In this document: positions 44,419 through 53,671 of the stretch, piece by piece
Numbering within the stretch: the first letter of the stretch is position 1
Layout of the letters: every line of letters starts with the position of its first letter
Source of the DNA: Lentisphaeria bacterium
GTDB taxonomy: Bacteria; Verrucomicrobiota; Lentisphaeria; Victivallales; UBA1829
Reading direction: 5' to 3'
Assembly (NCBI GenBank): GCA_017456805.1
Contig: JAFTIQ010000034.1
Span: 124,001-188,000, forward strand
Length of the DNA: 64,000 nucleotides
Program-made: the position numbers and the translations under genes
The notes under the pieces: generated by a model
The model's input: the letters and a program-made list of their open reading frames with translations, nothing else
What the model was told of the DNA's origin: nothing
Database searches by the model: none

Positions 44419-44624
44419 AATAGAACTCCTGTCACTCTCATCTTTATTTTTGATCTTTCACATAAATATATCATTTCTCATTTATTTTTCAAGCAGGAAT
44501 AAGCACAAAACAAATCAACAAATCACAAATGTATAAATAATCGTAAAAAATATCCATTTTATTTTATTGATCACCGGTGTATATTGCAACCAGAAACACC
44601 CCATCACAAAAAACAGGAGTTATC

Positions 44625-46850
44625 ATGCTTTACAAAACATTCAATGAAGACCGTGATTATCTGGTCAACAAATTCCGGAAACCGGTTTTGGATCCGGCAA
44701 CCGGGGCAGATGTGGACGATGAAAATTTCAGATTGAGCATCATCGATCTTGCAAAGTCTTTGGAAAAACAGGGATTCTCAAGACCGGTCATCAAGGCAAA
44801 GTGTTTTGAACATGTTTGCAGAAATATCAGAATTGATGTGAATCCCCATGACTGTTTTCCCGGATTTTGTTTCCAGAACCGGACAAGACGCCCCCTTGAC
44901 TGGCTGGTGCAGATTTGGCATGATGAGGAAGATGTCCGTACCAAAGAAAATGCCGATCAGATCTATCAATACAACAATGCCGGGATCCATTCAGTTTGGA
45001 GGGATTTTGATCACTCGGTTCCGGATTGGAACGCATTGATCGAACTCGGTTTCCCCGGATTGCGCGACCGGGCGGAAGAATACCGGAAAAAACATGAAGT
45101 CAATGGGACACTCACCCCTGAAGTTGCTGCGCATTTTGAAGGAATGAAAATCACCATCAATGCTGTTCTGGAAAATATCCGGCGATTGATCGATTACGCA
45201 GAACAAAAACATCCGGATAACCCGCGCATCCAACGGGAAGTGGAATGTTTGAAGCGACTCAGAGATGGCGCACCGCAAAACTTTTATGACGTGCTTCAGC
45301 TGATTTTTCTTCACTTCTTTTATTGCGAACACATTGACCGTTATCAGGTTCGCTCCCTTGCGGGGCCCCTGGATGACAGACTCCTTCCGTTTTATCAGAG
45401 AGATTTGGAAAACGGTACGTTCACGATGGAAGATATCCGGGAATTCCTCACATGTTTCCTCATGCAATGGGGATCCATTGACAACTATTGGGGACATCCG
45501 GTGTACCTGGGCGGAACCGGAAAAAATGGGGAATCTCTCTATAATGAGTTGTCTTATCTGATCCTTGAGATTTTTGAAGATCTTGCGATTCCGACCCCGA
45601 AAATACATTTGAAAATCGCAAGAAACACGCCGGAAAAACTGTTGAATACTGCATTCCGTATGCTGCGGGATAAACACAGCAGTCTGACATTCATCTCGGA
45701 AGAAGGGATCAAGCGGACTTTGATGAGCTGGGGTTGTTCCGAAGAAGAAGCCAGAACAACAAATATTCATGGCTGTTATGAAGCGACACCTCAAGGGAAA
45801 AGCAACTCTACCGGTGCAGGCTGTATCAATATGGTCAAAATTTTTGAACTGCTCCTTAACAACGGGAGAGATCCGAAAACTGGAATACAGTTAAAAAACG
45901 CGCCCGGAAAACTGGAAAAGATTACAACGTTTGACGATTTCTACAAAGTCTGGATCAATTACCTTGGAGGGCTTATTGAACAGGAAATTGAGATGTGCAG
46001 TATCAACGAATCTGCATTGAACCGGATCAATCCTTCGCTGCTCTACTCCATTACAGTTCAGAACAGCCTTGAAACCGGAAAAGATGCGTTTTTCAACGGG
46101 AACATTTATAATATTTCCACCATCGGAGTAAGCGGATTCGGTACAGCGATCGATGCACTCATGGCTGTAAAAAGATTCGTCTTTGAGAAGAAAGAAGTTT
46201 CTTTGACCGAACTCCGGGATATTCTGAACCGGAACTGGGAAGGCGCGGAAAAACTCCGGGCGAAAATCCTCAATGATAAATACAAATACGGCAACGGAAT
46301 TCCGGAAGTTGATTTCTATTCCGAAATGATTTCTCATTTCATCGGGAACAAAATCAATATGCGCCCGAATTCAAGAAACGGCTTTTTCCTTGCCAGCGGA
46401 CATAACGCAAGAGGTTTTGTCACACAGGGAGAAAAAACCGGAGCAACTCCGGATGGGCGTCTTGCCGGAGAAGAAATCTCAAAAAATCTTTCTCCGACCA
46501 TGGGTATGGACAGAAACGGGATCACTGCCCTGATCAAATCGGTTACGTCAATGGATCCTATCGATTTTGCCATAGATTTCCCATTGGATGCCGCGCTGCA
46601 CCCGGCAACGGTTCAGGGGGAAGAAGGGCTTGCGGCACTCCGCAGTCTTCTCTTCACATATTTTGATCGGAACGGAACGCTGATCCAATTCAATATTTTC
46701 GATGCGGAAGAACTGGAAGAAGCTCAAAAAAATCCCGAAAAATATGCAAATCTTCAGATCAGAGTTTGCGGTTGGAATGTCCGTTTTGTAGAACTTTCCA
46801 AGGTGGAACAGGATGCCTATATCAAACGGCAGAAAAATCTCATGGAATAA
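44625..46850 (+). CDS. Glycyl-radical enzyme of unknown specificity
   Basis: A 741-residue pyruvate-formate-lyase-like enzyme starting at MLYKTFNEDR with AGGAG upstream; the open frame reaches further 5' through non-coding-like sequence. The C-terminal glycyl motif is RVCGW with Gly716, and ATPDGR at ~607-612 is the conserved loop. The thiyl Cys384 is in HGCYEA with Glu386 two residues on. The GCxE arrangement is the dehydratase/lyase type (glycerol, diol, CutC), unlike the CC pair of true PFL. The substrate is not known; no microcompartment genes are near. The activase gene follows 15 bases later. The locus is otherwise glycan-degrading. Confidence 0.87.
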   Translation: MLYKTFNEDRDYLVNKFRKPVLDPATGADVDDENFRLSIIDLAKSLEKQGFSRPVIKAKCFEHVCRNIRIDVNPHDCFPGFCFQNRTRRPLDWLVQIWHDEEDVRTKENADQIYQYNNAGIHSVWRDFDHSVPDWNALIELGFPGLRDRAEEYRKKHEVNGTLTPEVAAHFEGMKITINAVLENIRRLIDYAEQKHPDNPRIQREVECLKRLRDGAPQNFYDVLQLIFLHFFYCEHIDRYQVRSLAGPLDDRLLPFYQRDLENGTFTMEDIREFLTCFLMQWGSIDNYWGHPVYLGGTGKNGESLYNELSYLILEIFEDLAIPTPKIHLKIARNTPEKLLNTAFRMLRDKHSSLTFISEEGIKRTLMSWGCSEEEARTTNIHGCYEATPQGKSNSTGAGCINMVKIFELLLNNGRDPKTGIQLKNAPGKLEKITTFDDFYKVWINYLGGLIEQEIEMCSINESALNRINPSLLYSITVQNSLETGKDAFFNGNIYNISTIGVSGFGTAIDALMAVKRFVFEKKEVSLTELRDILNRNWEGAEKLRAKILNDKYKYGNGIPEVDFYSEMISHFIGNKINMRPNSRNGFFLASGHNARGFVTQGEKTGATPDGRLAGEEISKNLSPTMGMDRNGITALIKSVTSMDPIDFAIDFPLDAALHPATVQGEEGLAALRSLLFTYFDRNGTLIQFNIFDAEELEEAQKNPEKYANLQIRVCGWNVRFVELSKVEQDAYIKRQKNLME

Positions 46851-46865
46851 GGATCGTTCTGCGTT

Positions 46866-47774
46866 ATGAATACACAAGGAATCATTCTTGAACCCAAAAG
46901 ATTTGCAGTTCATGACGGTCCCGGGATCCGGACAGCCTTTTATCTGAAAGGCTGTCCCCTGCATTGCCGCTGGTGTCATAATCCGGAAAGTATTTCCAGA
47001 AGTCCGCAGCTGGGATTTTATGCCCATAAGTGCAGAAATTGCGGGGAATGTGCCGCTGTCTGCCCGGAAACTGCCCATGTGATGGAGAACAACCGTCATC
47101 ATTTCTACGCGGCAAAATGCACAGCTTGCGGAAAATGCGAAAGCGAATGTCCGGCAAATGCACTGAAACTTTACGGAAAAACCGTAACTGTCAGAGATTT
47201 GATCGACATTGCTTTGGAAGATCTTTCTTTCTATAGTCATTCCGGCGGCGGAGTTACATTATCCGGCGGAGAACCGCTTTTTCAAAAGGATTTTACGCTT
47301 TCTGCTTTGAAACATTTCAAGGAATCCGGGATCCACACGGCACTGGATACATGCGCTTTTGTTTCCAGAGAGATCATGAAACAAACACTTCCTTATACGG
47401 ATATGTATCTGGTTGATTTCAAGCATTGCGATCCGCTGATCCACAAAAAATTAACCGGACAGAGGAACGAACAGATCAAAGAAAATCTGACGTTTCTTTC
47501 TGAAAACGGGGCGCGGATCGAAATCCGTATCCCGTTTGTTCCGGGGTGTAACGATTCCATTGAAAATATGGAAGCATCCGGAAAATTCCTTTCCTCCTTG
47601 AAAATCGAAACGGTAAAACTTCTCCCGTATCATTCACTTGCACGCACAAAATATGCAGCAATTCAGATGGAAGACACCCTGCCCGGGGTTGAGTCGCCTG
47701 ACGAAACCGCAATTCAGCAGGCCGTATCTGTTTTAAGAGCATACGGCGTGAATGCAAAATCCGGTAGAGAATAG
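46866..47774 (+). CDS. Glycyl-radical enzyme activating enzyme
   Basis: Installs the glycyl radical by S-adenosylmethionine cleavage. 302 residues: HDGPGIRT, the radical SAM motif CPLHCRWC (Cys30, 34, 37), then an inserted two-cluster ferredoxin region ([22 protein letters not shown]) as in activases of GCxE-type enzymes. [12 protein letters not shown] is the SAM-binding GGE motif. Placed directly after its substrate enzyme; a terminator follows at 47861. Confidence 0.92.
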   Translation: MNTQGIILEPKRFAVHDGPGIRTAFYLKGCPLHCRWCHNPESISRSPQLGFYAHKCRNCGECAAVCPETAHVMENNRHHFYAAKCTACGKCESECPANALKLYGKTVTVRDLIDIALEDLSFYSHSGGGVTLSGGEPLFQKDFTLSALKHFKESGIHTALDTCAFVSREIMKQTLPYTDMYLVDFKHCDPLIHKKLTGQRNEQIKENLTFLSENGARIEIRIPFVPGCNDSIENMEASGKFLSSLKIETVKLLPYHSLARTKYAAIQMEDTLPGVESPDETAIQQAVSVLRAYGVNAKSGRE

Positions 47775-48071
47775 AGAAATCTGCAGCAAAAACAGTCTGC
47801 CGATCCGGTCGTTTTCCCAGAGGGAAACGAATGTACATTGTTGATTAAATTTTGATAAAAGAAACGGGGAAAATTCCGGCTGGGATTTCCCGTTTTTTTT
47901 TGTTTATCCACCCTGTTTTTCAATATAAATACTCATATTTTTTTGCATAATGTTTGCATTAGATTCTTCTCCGCAAGTCTTGTATTTTTTTAGAAAATAT
48001 ACTATTTTATTCCAAAGAACAATGATTGAAAAAATGCTGAGCGAAACAGTTATTTAAACAGAAAGGGAAAA
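47775..48071. other. Intergenic region before the GH130 gene
   Basis: This ~300-bp stretch holds the terminator of the glycyl-radical operon and then an AT-rich leader. No good promoter was singled out; TTGTAT followed at 16 bp by TATTTT is one weak option. No gene is seen. Confidence 0.55.
47861..47901 (+). terminator. Terminator of the glycyl-radical operon
   Basis: AAACGGGGAAA (from 47862) pairs with TTTCCCGTTT (to 47896) with one bulged G, merging into a T9 run. Confidence 0.8.
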
Positions 48072-49025
48072 ATGAACTCACTCATGAAACGATATAAAGG
48101 GAATCCAATTCTGACGATTGATGACCTTCCTGAAGGGGTCGGATATTATATTCTGAATCCCGGCGCAATCAAATTCAATGGAGAATATCTGCTTCTGGTG
48201 GATGTGTTCCATCGGGAGGGAACTATTATTTTCTGGCTTGCACGCAGCAATGACGGGTACAATTTCAAATTCGATCCCGCCCCCGTGGACTGGCCTGAAA
48301 TGCCGGCAGATACAGGTTGGGAAGAACATGGATGCTATGATCCGAGAATTACAAAGATCGAAGATGAATATTTCATTTTCTATGGAAGTCACAACAACAA
48401 ATGCGGAACAAGAATCGCTCTGGCAAAAACAAAGGATTTTGTCAAATTTGAACATGTCGCATTGACATCCGAACTCAACAACAGAAATGCGGCTCTCTTC
48501 CCCGAAAAAATCAACGGAATGTACTGCCGTTTTGAAAGACCGTTCCACGGGGATGAATTTTCCCCCTGCTATATGTGGATGTCATTCTCAAAAGATCTGG
48601 AATTCTGGGGCAAACACCGGGAATCTCTGCTGCCGAGACCGGGACATTGGGATCATCAGAAAATCGGTGCAGGTGCGCCTCCGATCCGCGTGAAAGAAGG
48701 ATGGCTGGAAATCTATCATGCAGTCAACCCCACTTGCGACGGATCCATTTATATGCTTTATGCTGCGATTCTGGATTACAAAGAGCCGTGGAAAGTGATT
48801 GCCCGCAGTAAATATCCGCTGCTATTCCCGGAAGCGGAATATGAACAGAAAGGCAGAGTCCGCAACGTTGTCTTCACCTGCAATGCAATTCTGGAAGACG
48901 ATGGAATGGTGAAAGTTTATTACGGGGCGGCTGATACCTGTATCGGCGTTGCAGAAGCTCCGCTGGATGAAATCGTGAAATCCTGCTTTGAACCTTATAA
49001 ATATACGTTAGGCTTAAAACAATAA
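48072..49025 (+). CDS. GH130 beta-mannosyl phosphorylase-like enzyme
   Basis: Splits beta-mannosides with phosphate, giving mannose-1-phosphate. The 317-residue five-bladed propeller has [25 protein letters not shown] and the catalytic Asp90 in HGCYDPRIT, with GAGAPPI, IYHAVNP and VVFTCNA as phosphate- and sugar-site motifs. Its exact specificity (mannosyl-glucose, mannosyl-GlcNAc or manno-oligosaccharides) is not readable from sequence alone. No signal peptide. It leads a run with the second pilin-like gene 25 bases later and the 1259-residue protein. Confidence 0.9.
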   Translation: MNSLMKRYKGNPILTIDDLPEGVGYYILNPGAIKFNGEYLLLVDVFHREGTIIFWLARSNDGYNFKFDPAPVDWPEMPADTGWEEHGCYDPRITKIEDEYFIFYGSHNNKCGTRIALAKTKDFVKFEHVALTSELNNRNAALFPEKINGMYCRFERPFHGDEFSPCYMWMSFSKDLEFWGKHRESLLPRPGHWDHQKIGAGAPPIRVKEGWLEIYHAVNPTCDGSIYMLYAAILDYKEPWKVIARSKYPLLFPEAEYEQKGRVRNVVFTCNAILEDDGMVKVYYGAADTCIGVAEAPLDEIVKSCFEPYKYTLGLKQ

Positions 49026-49050
49026 CACAACAACTGAAAGGAAGAGTACT

Positions 49051-49785
<735 letters not shown>

Positions 49786-49812
49786 CAGTAACAAAGAAAG
49801 GGAGGACAACTT

Positions 49813-52800
49813 ATGGTAAAAAAGATTGTTCATGCAGTATTTGCCGCGGGGGTCGTACTTTCCTGTGCAGCCCAGGAAATGCACATTCACAAGATGCCGG
49901 AACCGGATTACAGGGATGATTTTGAAAAAATCGGAGTTGACGGCGGACTTTCCGGAAAAGGGTATGAGATCGGAAACGAAGAAGGCGGAAAACGGAAATG
50001 CCGTATCTACGGATCAACGATCATTCCGCACGCAGCAGGAACCATCGTTTTCTGGATCAAACCGCTGGACTGGGATAAGGATTCCCAAAAAGGAAACCGT
50101 CTTTTTCTGGATGCCCGTGCTCCCGGAAAAAATCTTCTGATCATCAACTGCTTTACCAATCTTCAGAAGAAAAACACACTTGTCGTAACCATTGCAAAGA
50201 ACGGTCGGGATCACTTTATGCGTGTTCCCCAGATCGATTGGGAACGCAATGAATGGCACCAGGTGGCTCTTTCCTATGATGCAAACGGATTCCGTCTTTA
50301 TATTGATGGGAAACGGAAAGCAGAAGCGAAGATCGCTCCGATCGAAGTTCCTTTTATCCGGTCATATCTCGGCGGTGATCCCGGCTGGGCATCCGGCATC
50401 TTCGGGAAAAGCATGGTGGATGATTTTCAGGTCTTCCATACCCCGCTCACCGATGAAGCGATTCAGATGCTTTACATGAAATATGCAAAGGATTTCCCTG
50501 CAAAGAATGCCTTCCGGATGCAGGTGAATCCCCGTACCCCTCAAATGGACGGCATGGTTACTCCCGGAGAATATTCTCTGGGAGCAACCGGGTTCTTCGA
50601 CTTGAAAACTCAGAAATTCGCCCGGATCCAAAGCCGTTACTACCTGAGTCATGATAAAGAAAATATTTATTTTGCGATTCAATCTCCGGCTGCACATAAA
50701 CTTCTTGCCAAAAGAACCTCCAGAGACAGTGATATTTGGGAAGATGATTCTGTCGAAATTCATTTAACAGCTCCCAATGGAACGTATTGTCAGTTTCTCT
50801 GGAATTCCATCGGAACCCTCTTTGATGCCAAAAATAATGATCAGACATGGTCTGGAAATGATATTGTTATTAAAAATGAAATTAATCATGGGATATGGAC
50901 TTCTGAAATAAAAATCCCGATAAAAAATTTTGGAATTGCTTCAATCGAAAATGGAAGTAAATGGAAATTCAATGCAGGAAGAACATTCCAGCAGGAACGG
51001 CTCTGGGCATCCGTTGCCCCCTGCCGCGGCAGATATGCTCAAAAAGTCAATTTTGCTGAAATAATTATCTCCGGAAATCCTGTTTTCTTTGATATTGCCT
51101 CCATTGGAAAATTAGATGAGTATAAACTTGATTTTGATTTCAAAGCGGGATCCGCCAGAAAAGATCAGTTTTCACTTTCTGCAAAAACGAAAACAAGATT
51201 TGCCTTTGCATGGAGTAAAAAAATTACGGCAGAACCCGGCAGGGAAATCAGAGAAACAGTAAAAAAGAATGGACTTCCTGCCGATTCCACATTGTTTGTA
51301 ACAGTGGACTCCGAATCCGGAACACTTTATACGAATGCTTTTGCATACGAAAAAACAGAATCTCTTGTTTATCGTTATGTCTATACTGACATCAAAGACC
51401 AGAATCTTCAGATCGTCTGCCGGAAATCCGGAGAAGAACCCGTTAATCTGACAGTACAAATGCTGAAAAAAGGCACACAGGAAGAAGTCTGGAGAAAAAC
51501 AGTTCCTGCCGGAACAGAAAACGGGGATCATCCGATCACATTTTCCATCAAAGATCTCCCCGCCGGAAAGTTTGATATGATCCTTACCGCTTCTGACAGC
51601 AACGGGAAACAGATCTTCCGGACGCAGCAATATTATTTCAAACCGGATGGAACCCCCTGGTGGTTCACGAAACGTGATACCGGATTTTCTCATGAAACGC
51701 CTGCGCCCTGGACAAAGCCCATTGCCGGAAAAAATGAATTTTCCTGCTGGGGAAGAACCTATAAATTCGGTGGAAAAGGGCTGATCTCTTCGATCGTTGC
51801 CAAAGATCAGGAACTCCTTGCAGCTCCGATCACGCTCAAAATCAATGGAAAAACCGGAACATTCTCCGCTAAAATGAACGAAAATCTCGGAGATTCCGCG
51901 CTTTATACGGTCTCCGGAACCGTCAACGGAACAAAAGTCAAGGCAACCCTTCAGGCAGAATTTGACGGGTTTATCAAAGTGGATCTGGATCTCGCTCCGG
52001 GATCACTGATCGAATCCTGCGCTCTGGAAATCCCCCTGAAAAATGAAATGGTCGATGCATTCGATAATAATCAGACCTTCCATGTCAAAACGGAAATGCC
52101 GCCGAATTCGCCGGTGATTTACAACAATCTTTCTGAAATGCCTGCGTTCTGGATCGGAAATCAGCACAGAGGGCTGATGTGGGGTGCCAAGAATCTCAAG
52201 GGCTGGTACACCAGAAATCTCGGAAAATCCATGGAGATCTCCCGCACCCAAAACGCATGTGTTGTGAAACTGAACCTGATCGACACCCGTCTTTCCAGCA
52301 CAAAAAGCCGGCGGATCACCTTCTATCTCAACGCCACACCCGTCAAGCCGCTGAACAAGAGATTCAAAAATCTTCATCAGATGAAGTCATATCACAGCGG
52401 TGTGCAATACTGGACGGATATGTATGAAACCCATCAGGAAGAATACATGCGGGAAAGAACGTTGAAAAATATTGCCGGAAAAAAAGGCAATGTCTTCAAG
52501 GAAGTGTTCAACTATATTACCGGACATGCAGCAAGCCCGCTCTCTCCGGAATGGAACTATTACTGCAAAGATTGGCATTCCCCTCTTCCGATCCTCGGAG
52601 ATTATCTGGCTGTCAAAGGGGAAGAAGATATTTCGTACCGGAACAGAGAAGCCTATACTTATGCCTGTCTCGCTTCTGAATCATTTTTCTGGTTCAAACT
52701 CAACAACCTTGTAAAAATGATCCGGAAATACAAAATAGAAAATTTATACACAGATATTTCCTGGGCAAAAATCTGTTCCAACCCGGAACACGGCTGCGGT

Positions 52801-53592
52801 TATAAAGATGAATTCGGAAGATCCCAGGCCTCTTTCAATGTGTTCGAAACAAGGGAATACTTCAAGCGGCTTTACCGGGTTCTGCGCGCACAAAATCCAG
52901 ATGGCGTGATCCTGCAGCATCTTCTGGGAACAACCAGAGTCCCCGCAGAAAACTTTGCTGATATTTTTATCTTCGGAGAAGTTTATGTTACCTCTGTTGC
53001 GTCAAAAGAGAACTACTATGATCTCTTCAAAGAAACTCCAGTGAAAATCTCCTACGGTTACCGTTCCGGGGAACATGTGGTTTCCATGATCAAGGAATTT
53101 TCACTTTCTCTGGCAACTCAGCGTCCGGACAGATATAAAACCTGGTCTCCTGACCAGCCGGAAGCCGACCGGGCAATGAAACACTTCCTGGGCTATTGTC
53201 TGGCAAACAATATTGAACCTTATCCCGAATACTGGATTCCCAAAAAAGCCATGGTCAGAAGTTTTCATGCTTATGATGCAGAAGACTGGCTGGGAAATTA
53301 TGCCGAAAGCGAATTTTTCCCCTACTGGGATAAAACATTGAATGCTCCGGTTACAATCACAAACATTCCGAAGAAAATGCTTCTGTCATCGCGGAAATAT
53401 GGAAATAAAGTCCTTTCCATCATCGTCAATGACACGGACCATCCTGTTGAAATCACTTTAAGTTATCACGGGGTATCCCCTGCAAAAGCATTCAATATGT
53501 TTGATAGAGAAAGAGAAATCTATTCCATCAGCGGGAATACATTAAAACTGAAATTCGGTCCAAGAGAGGCAAAACTTCTCTGTCAGGAATGA
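49813..53592 (+). CDS. 1259-residue secreted LamG-CBM9-DUF6067 protein
   Basis: The signal peptide MVKKIVHAVFAAGVVLSC suggests export, possibly as a lipoprotein on Cys18. Residues ~30-225 are LamG/concanavalin-like (TIVFWIKPLDW; NEWHQVALSYDANGF), ~235-430 are CBM9-like (MDGMVTPGEYSLG; DSVEIHLTAPNGTYCQF), followed by linker and beta domains, and ~620-1200 match the DUF6067/GH123-like glycosidase plan (EFSCWGRTYKFGG; AFWIGNQHRGLMWGAKN; ENLYTDISWAKICSNPEHGCG). The region around YTDISW may hold the catalytic acid. The start follows AGGGAGG. A strong terminator lies after the gene. Confidence 0.75.
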   Translation: MVKKIVHAVFAAGVVLSCAAQEMHIHKMPEPDYRDDFEKIGVDGGLSGKGYEIGNEEGGKRKCRIYGSTIIPHAAGTIVFWIKPLDWDKDSQKGNRLFLDARAPGKNLLIINCFTNLQKKNTLVVTIAKNGRDHFMRVPQIDWERNEWHQVALSYDANGFRLYIDGKRKAEAKIAPIEVPFIRSYLGGDPGWASGIFGKSMVDDFQVFHTPLTDEAIQMLYMKYAKDFPAKNAFRMQVNPRTPQMDGMVTPGEYSLGATGFFDLKTQKFARIQSRYYLSHDKENIYFAIQSPAAHKLLAKRTSRDSDIWEDDSVEIHLTAPNGTYCQFLWNSIGTLFDAKNNDQTWSGNDIVIKNEINHGIWTSEIKIPIKNFGIASIENGSKWKFNAGRTFQQERLWASVAPCRGRYAQKVNFAEIIISGNPVFFDIASIGKLDEYKLDFDFKAGSARKDQFSLSAKTKTRFAFAWSKKITAEPGREIRETVKKNGLPADSTLFVTVDSESGTLYTNAFAYEKTESLVYRYVYTDIKDQNLQIVCRKSGEEPVNLTVQMLKKGTQEEVWRKTVPAGTENGDHPITFSIKDLPAGKFDMILTASDSNGKQIFRTQQYYFKPDGTPWWFTKRDTGFSHETPAPWTKPIAGKNEFSCWGRTYKFGGKGLISSIVAKDQELLAAPITLKINGKTGTFSAKMNENLGDSALYTVSGTVNGTKVKATLQAEFDGFIKVDLDLAPGSLIESCALEIPLKNEMVDAFDNNQTFHVKTEMPPNSPVIYNNLSEMPAFWIGNQHRGLMWGAKNLKGWYTRNLGKSMEISRTQNACVVKLNLIDTRLSSTKSRRITFYLNATPVKPLNKRFKNLHQMKSYHSGVQYWTDMYETHQEEYMRERTLKNIAGKKGNVFKEVFNYITGHAASPLSPEWNYYCKDWHSPLPILGDYLAVKGEEDISYRNREAYTYACLASESFFWFKLNNLVKMIRKYKIENLYTDISWAKICSNPEHGCGYKDEFGRSQASFNVFETREYFKRLYRVLRAQNPDGVILQHLLGTTRVPAENFADIFIFGEVYVTSVASKENYYDLFKETPVKISYGYRSGEHVVSMIKEFSLSLATQRPDRYKTWSPDQPEADRAMKHFLGYCLANNIEPYPEYWIPKKAMVRSFHAYDAEDWLGNYAESEFFPYWDKTLNAPVTITNIPKKMLLSSRKYGNKVLSIIVNDTDHPVEITLSYHGVSPAKAFNMFDREREIYSISGNTLKLKFGPREAKLLCQE

Positions 53593-53613
53593 TTTGATTT
53601 TCCCAGTTAAACG

Positions 53614-53658
53614 AACGGGGATGCTTCTCAGATTTGAGTGCATCCCCGTTTTCTTTGC
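53614..53658 (+). terminator. Terminator after the 1259-residue gene
   Basis: A perfect 11-bp stem AACGGGGATGC (53614-53624) with GCATCCCCGTT (53640-53650), then TTCTTT. It may also serve the convergent GH2 gene in part. Confidence 0.85.
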
Positions 53659-53671
53659 ATCGAATAAAGGA

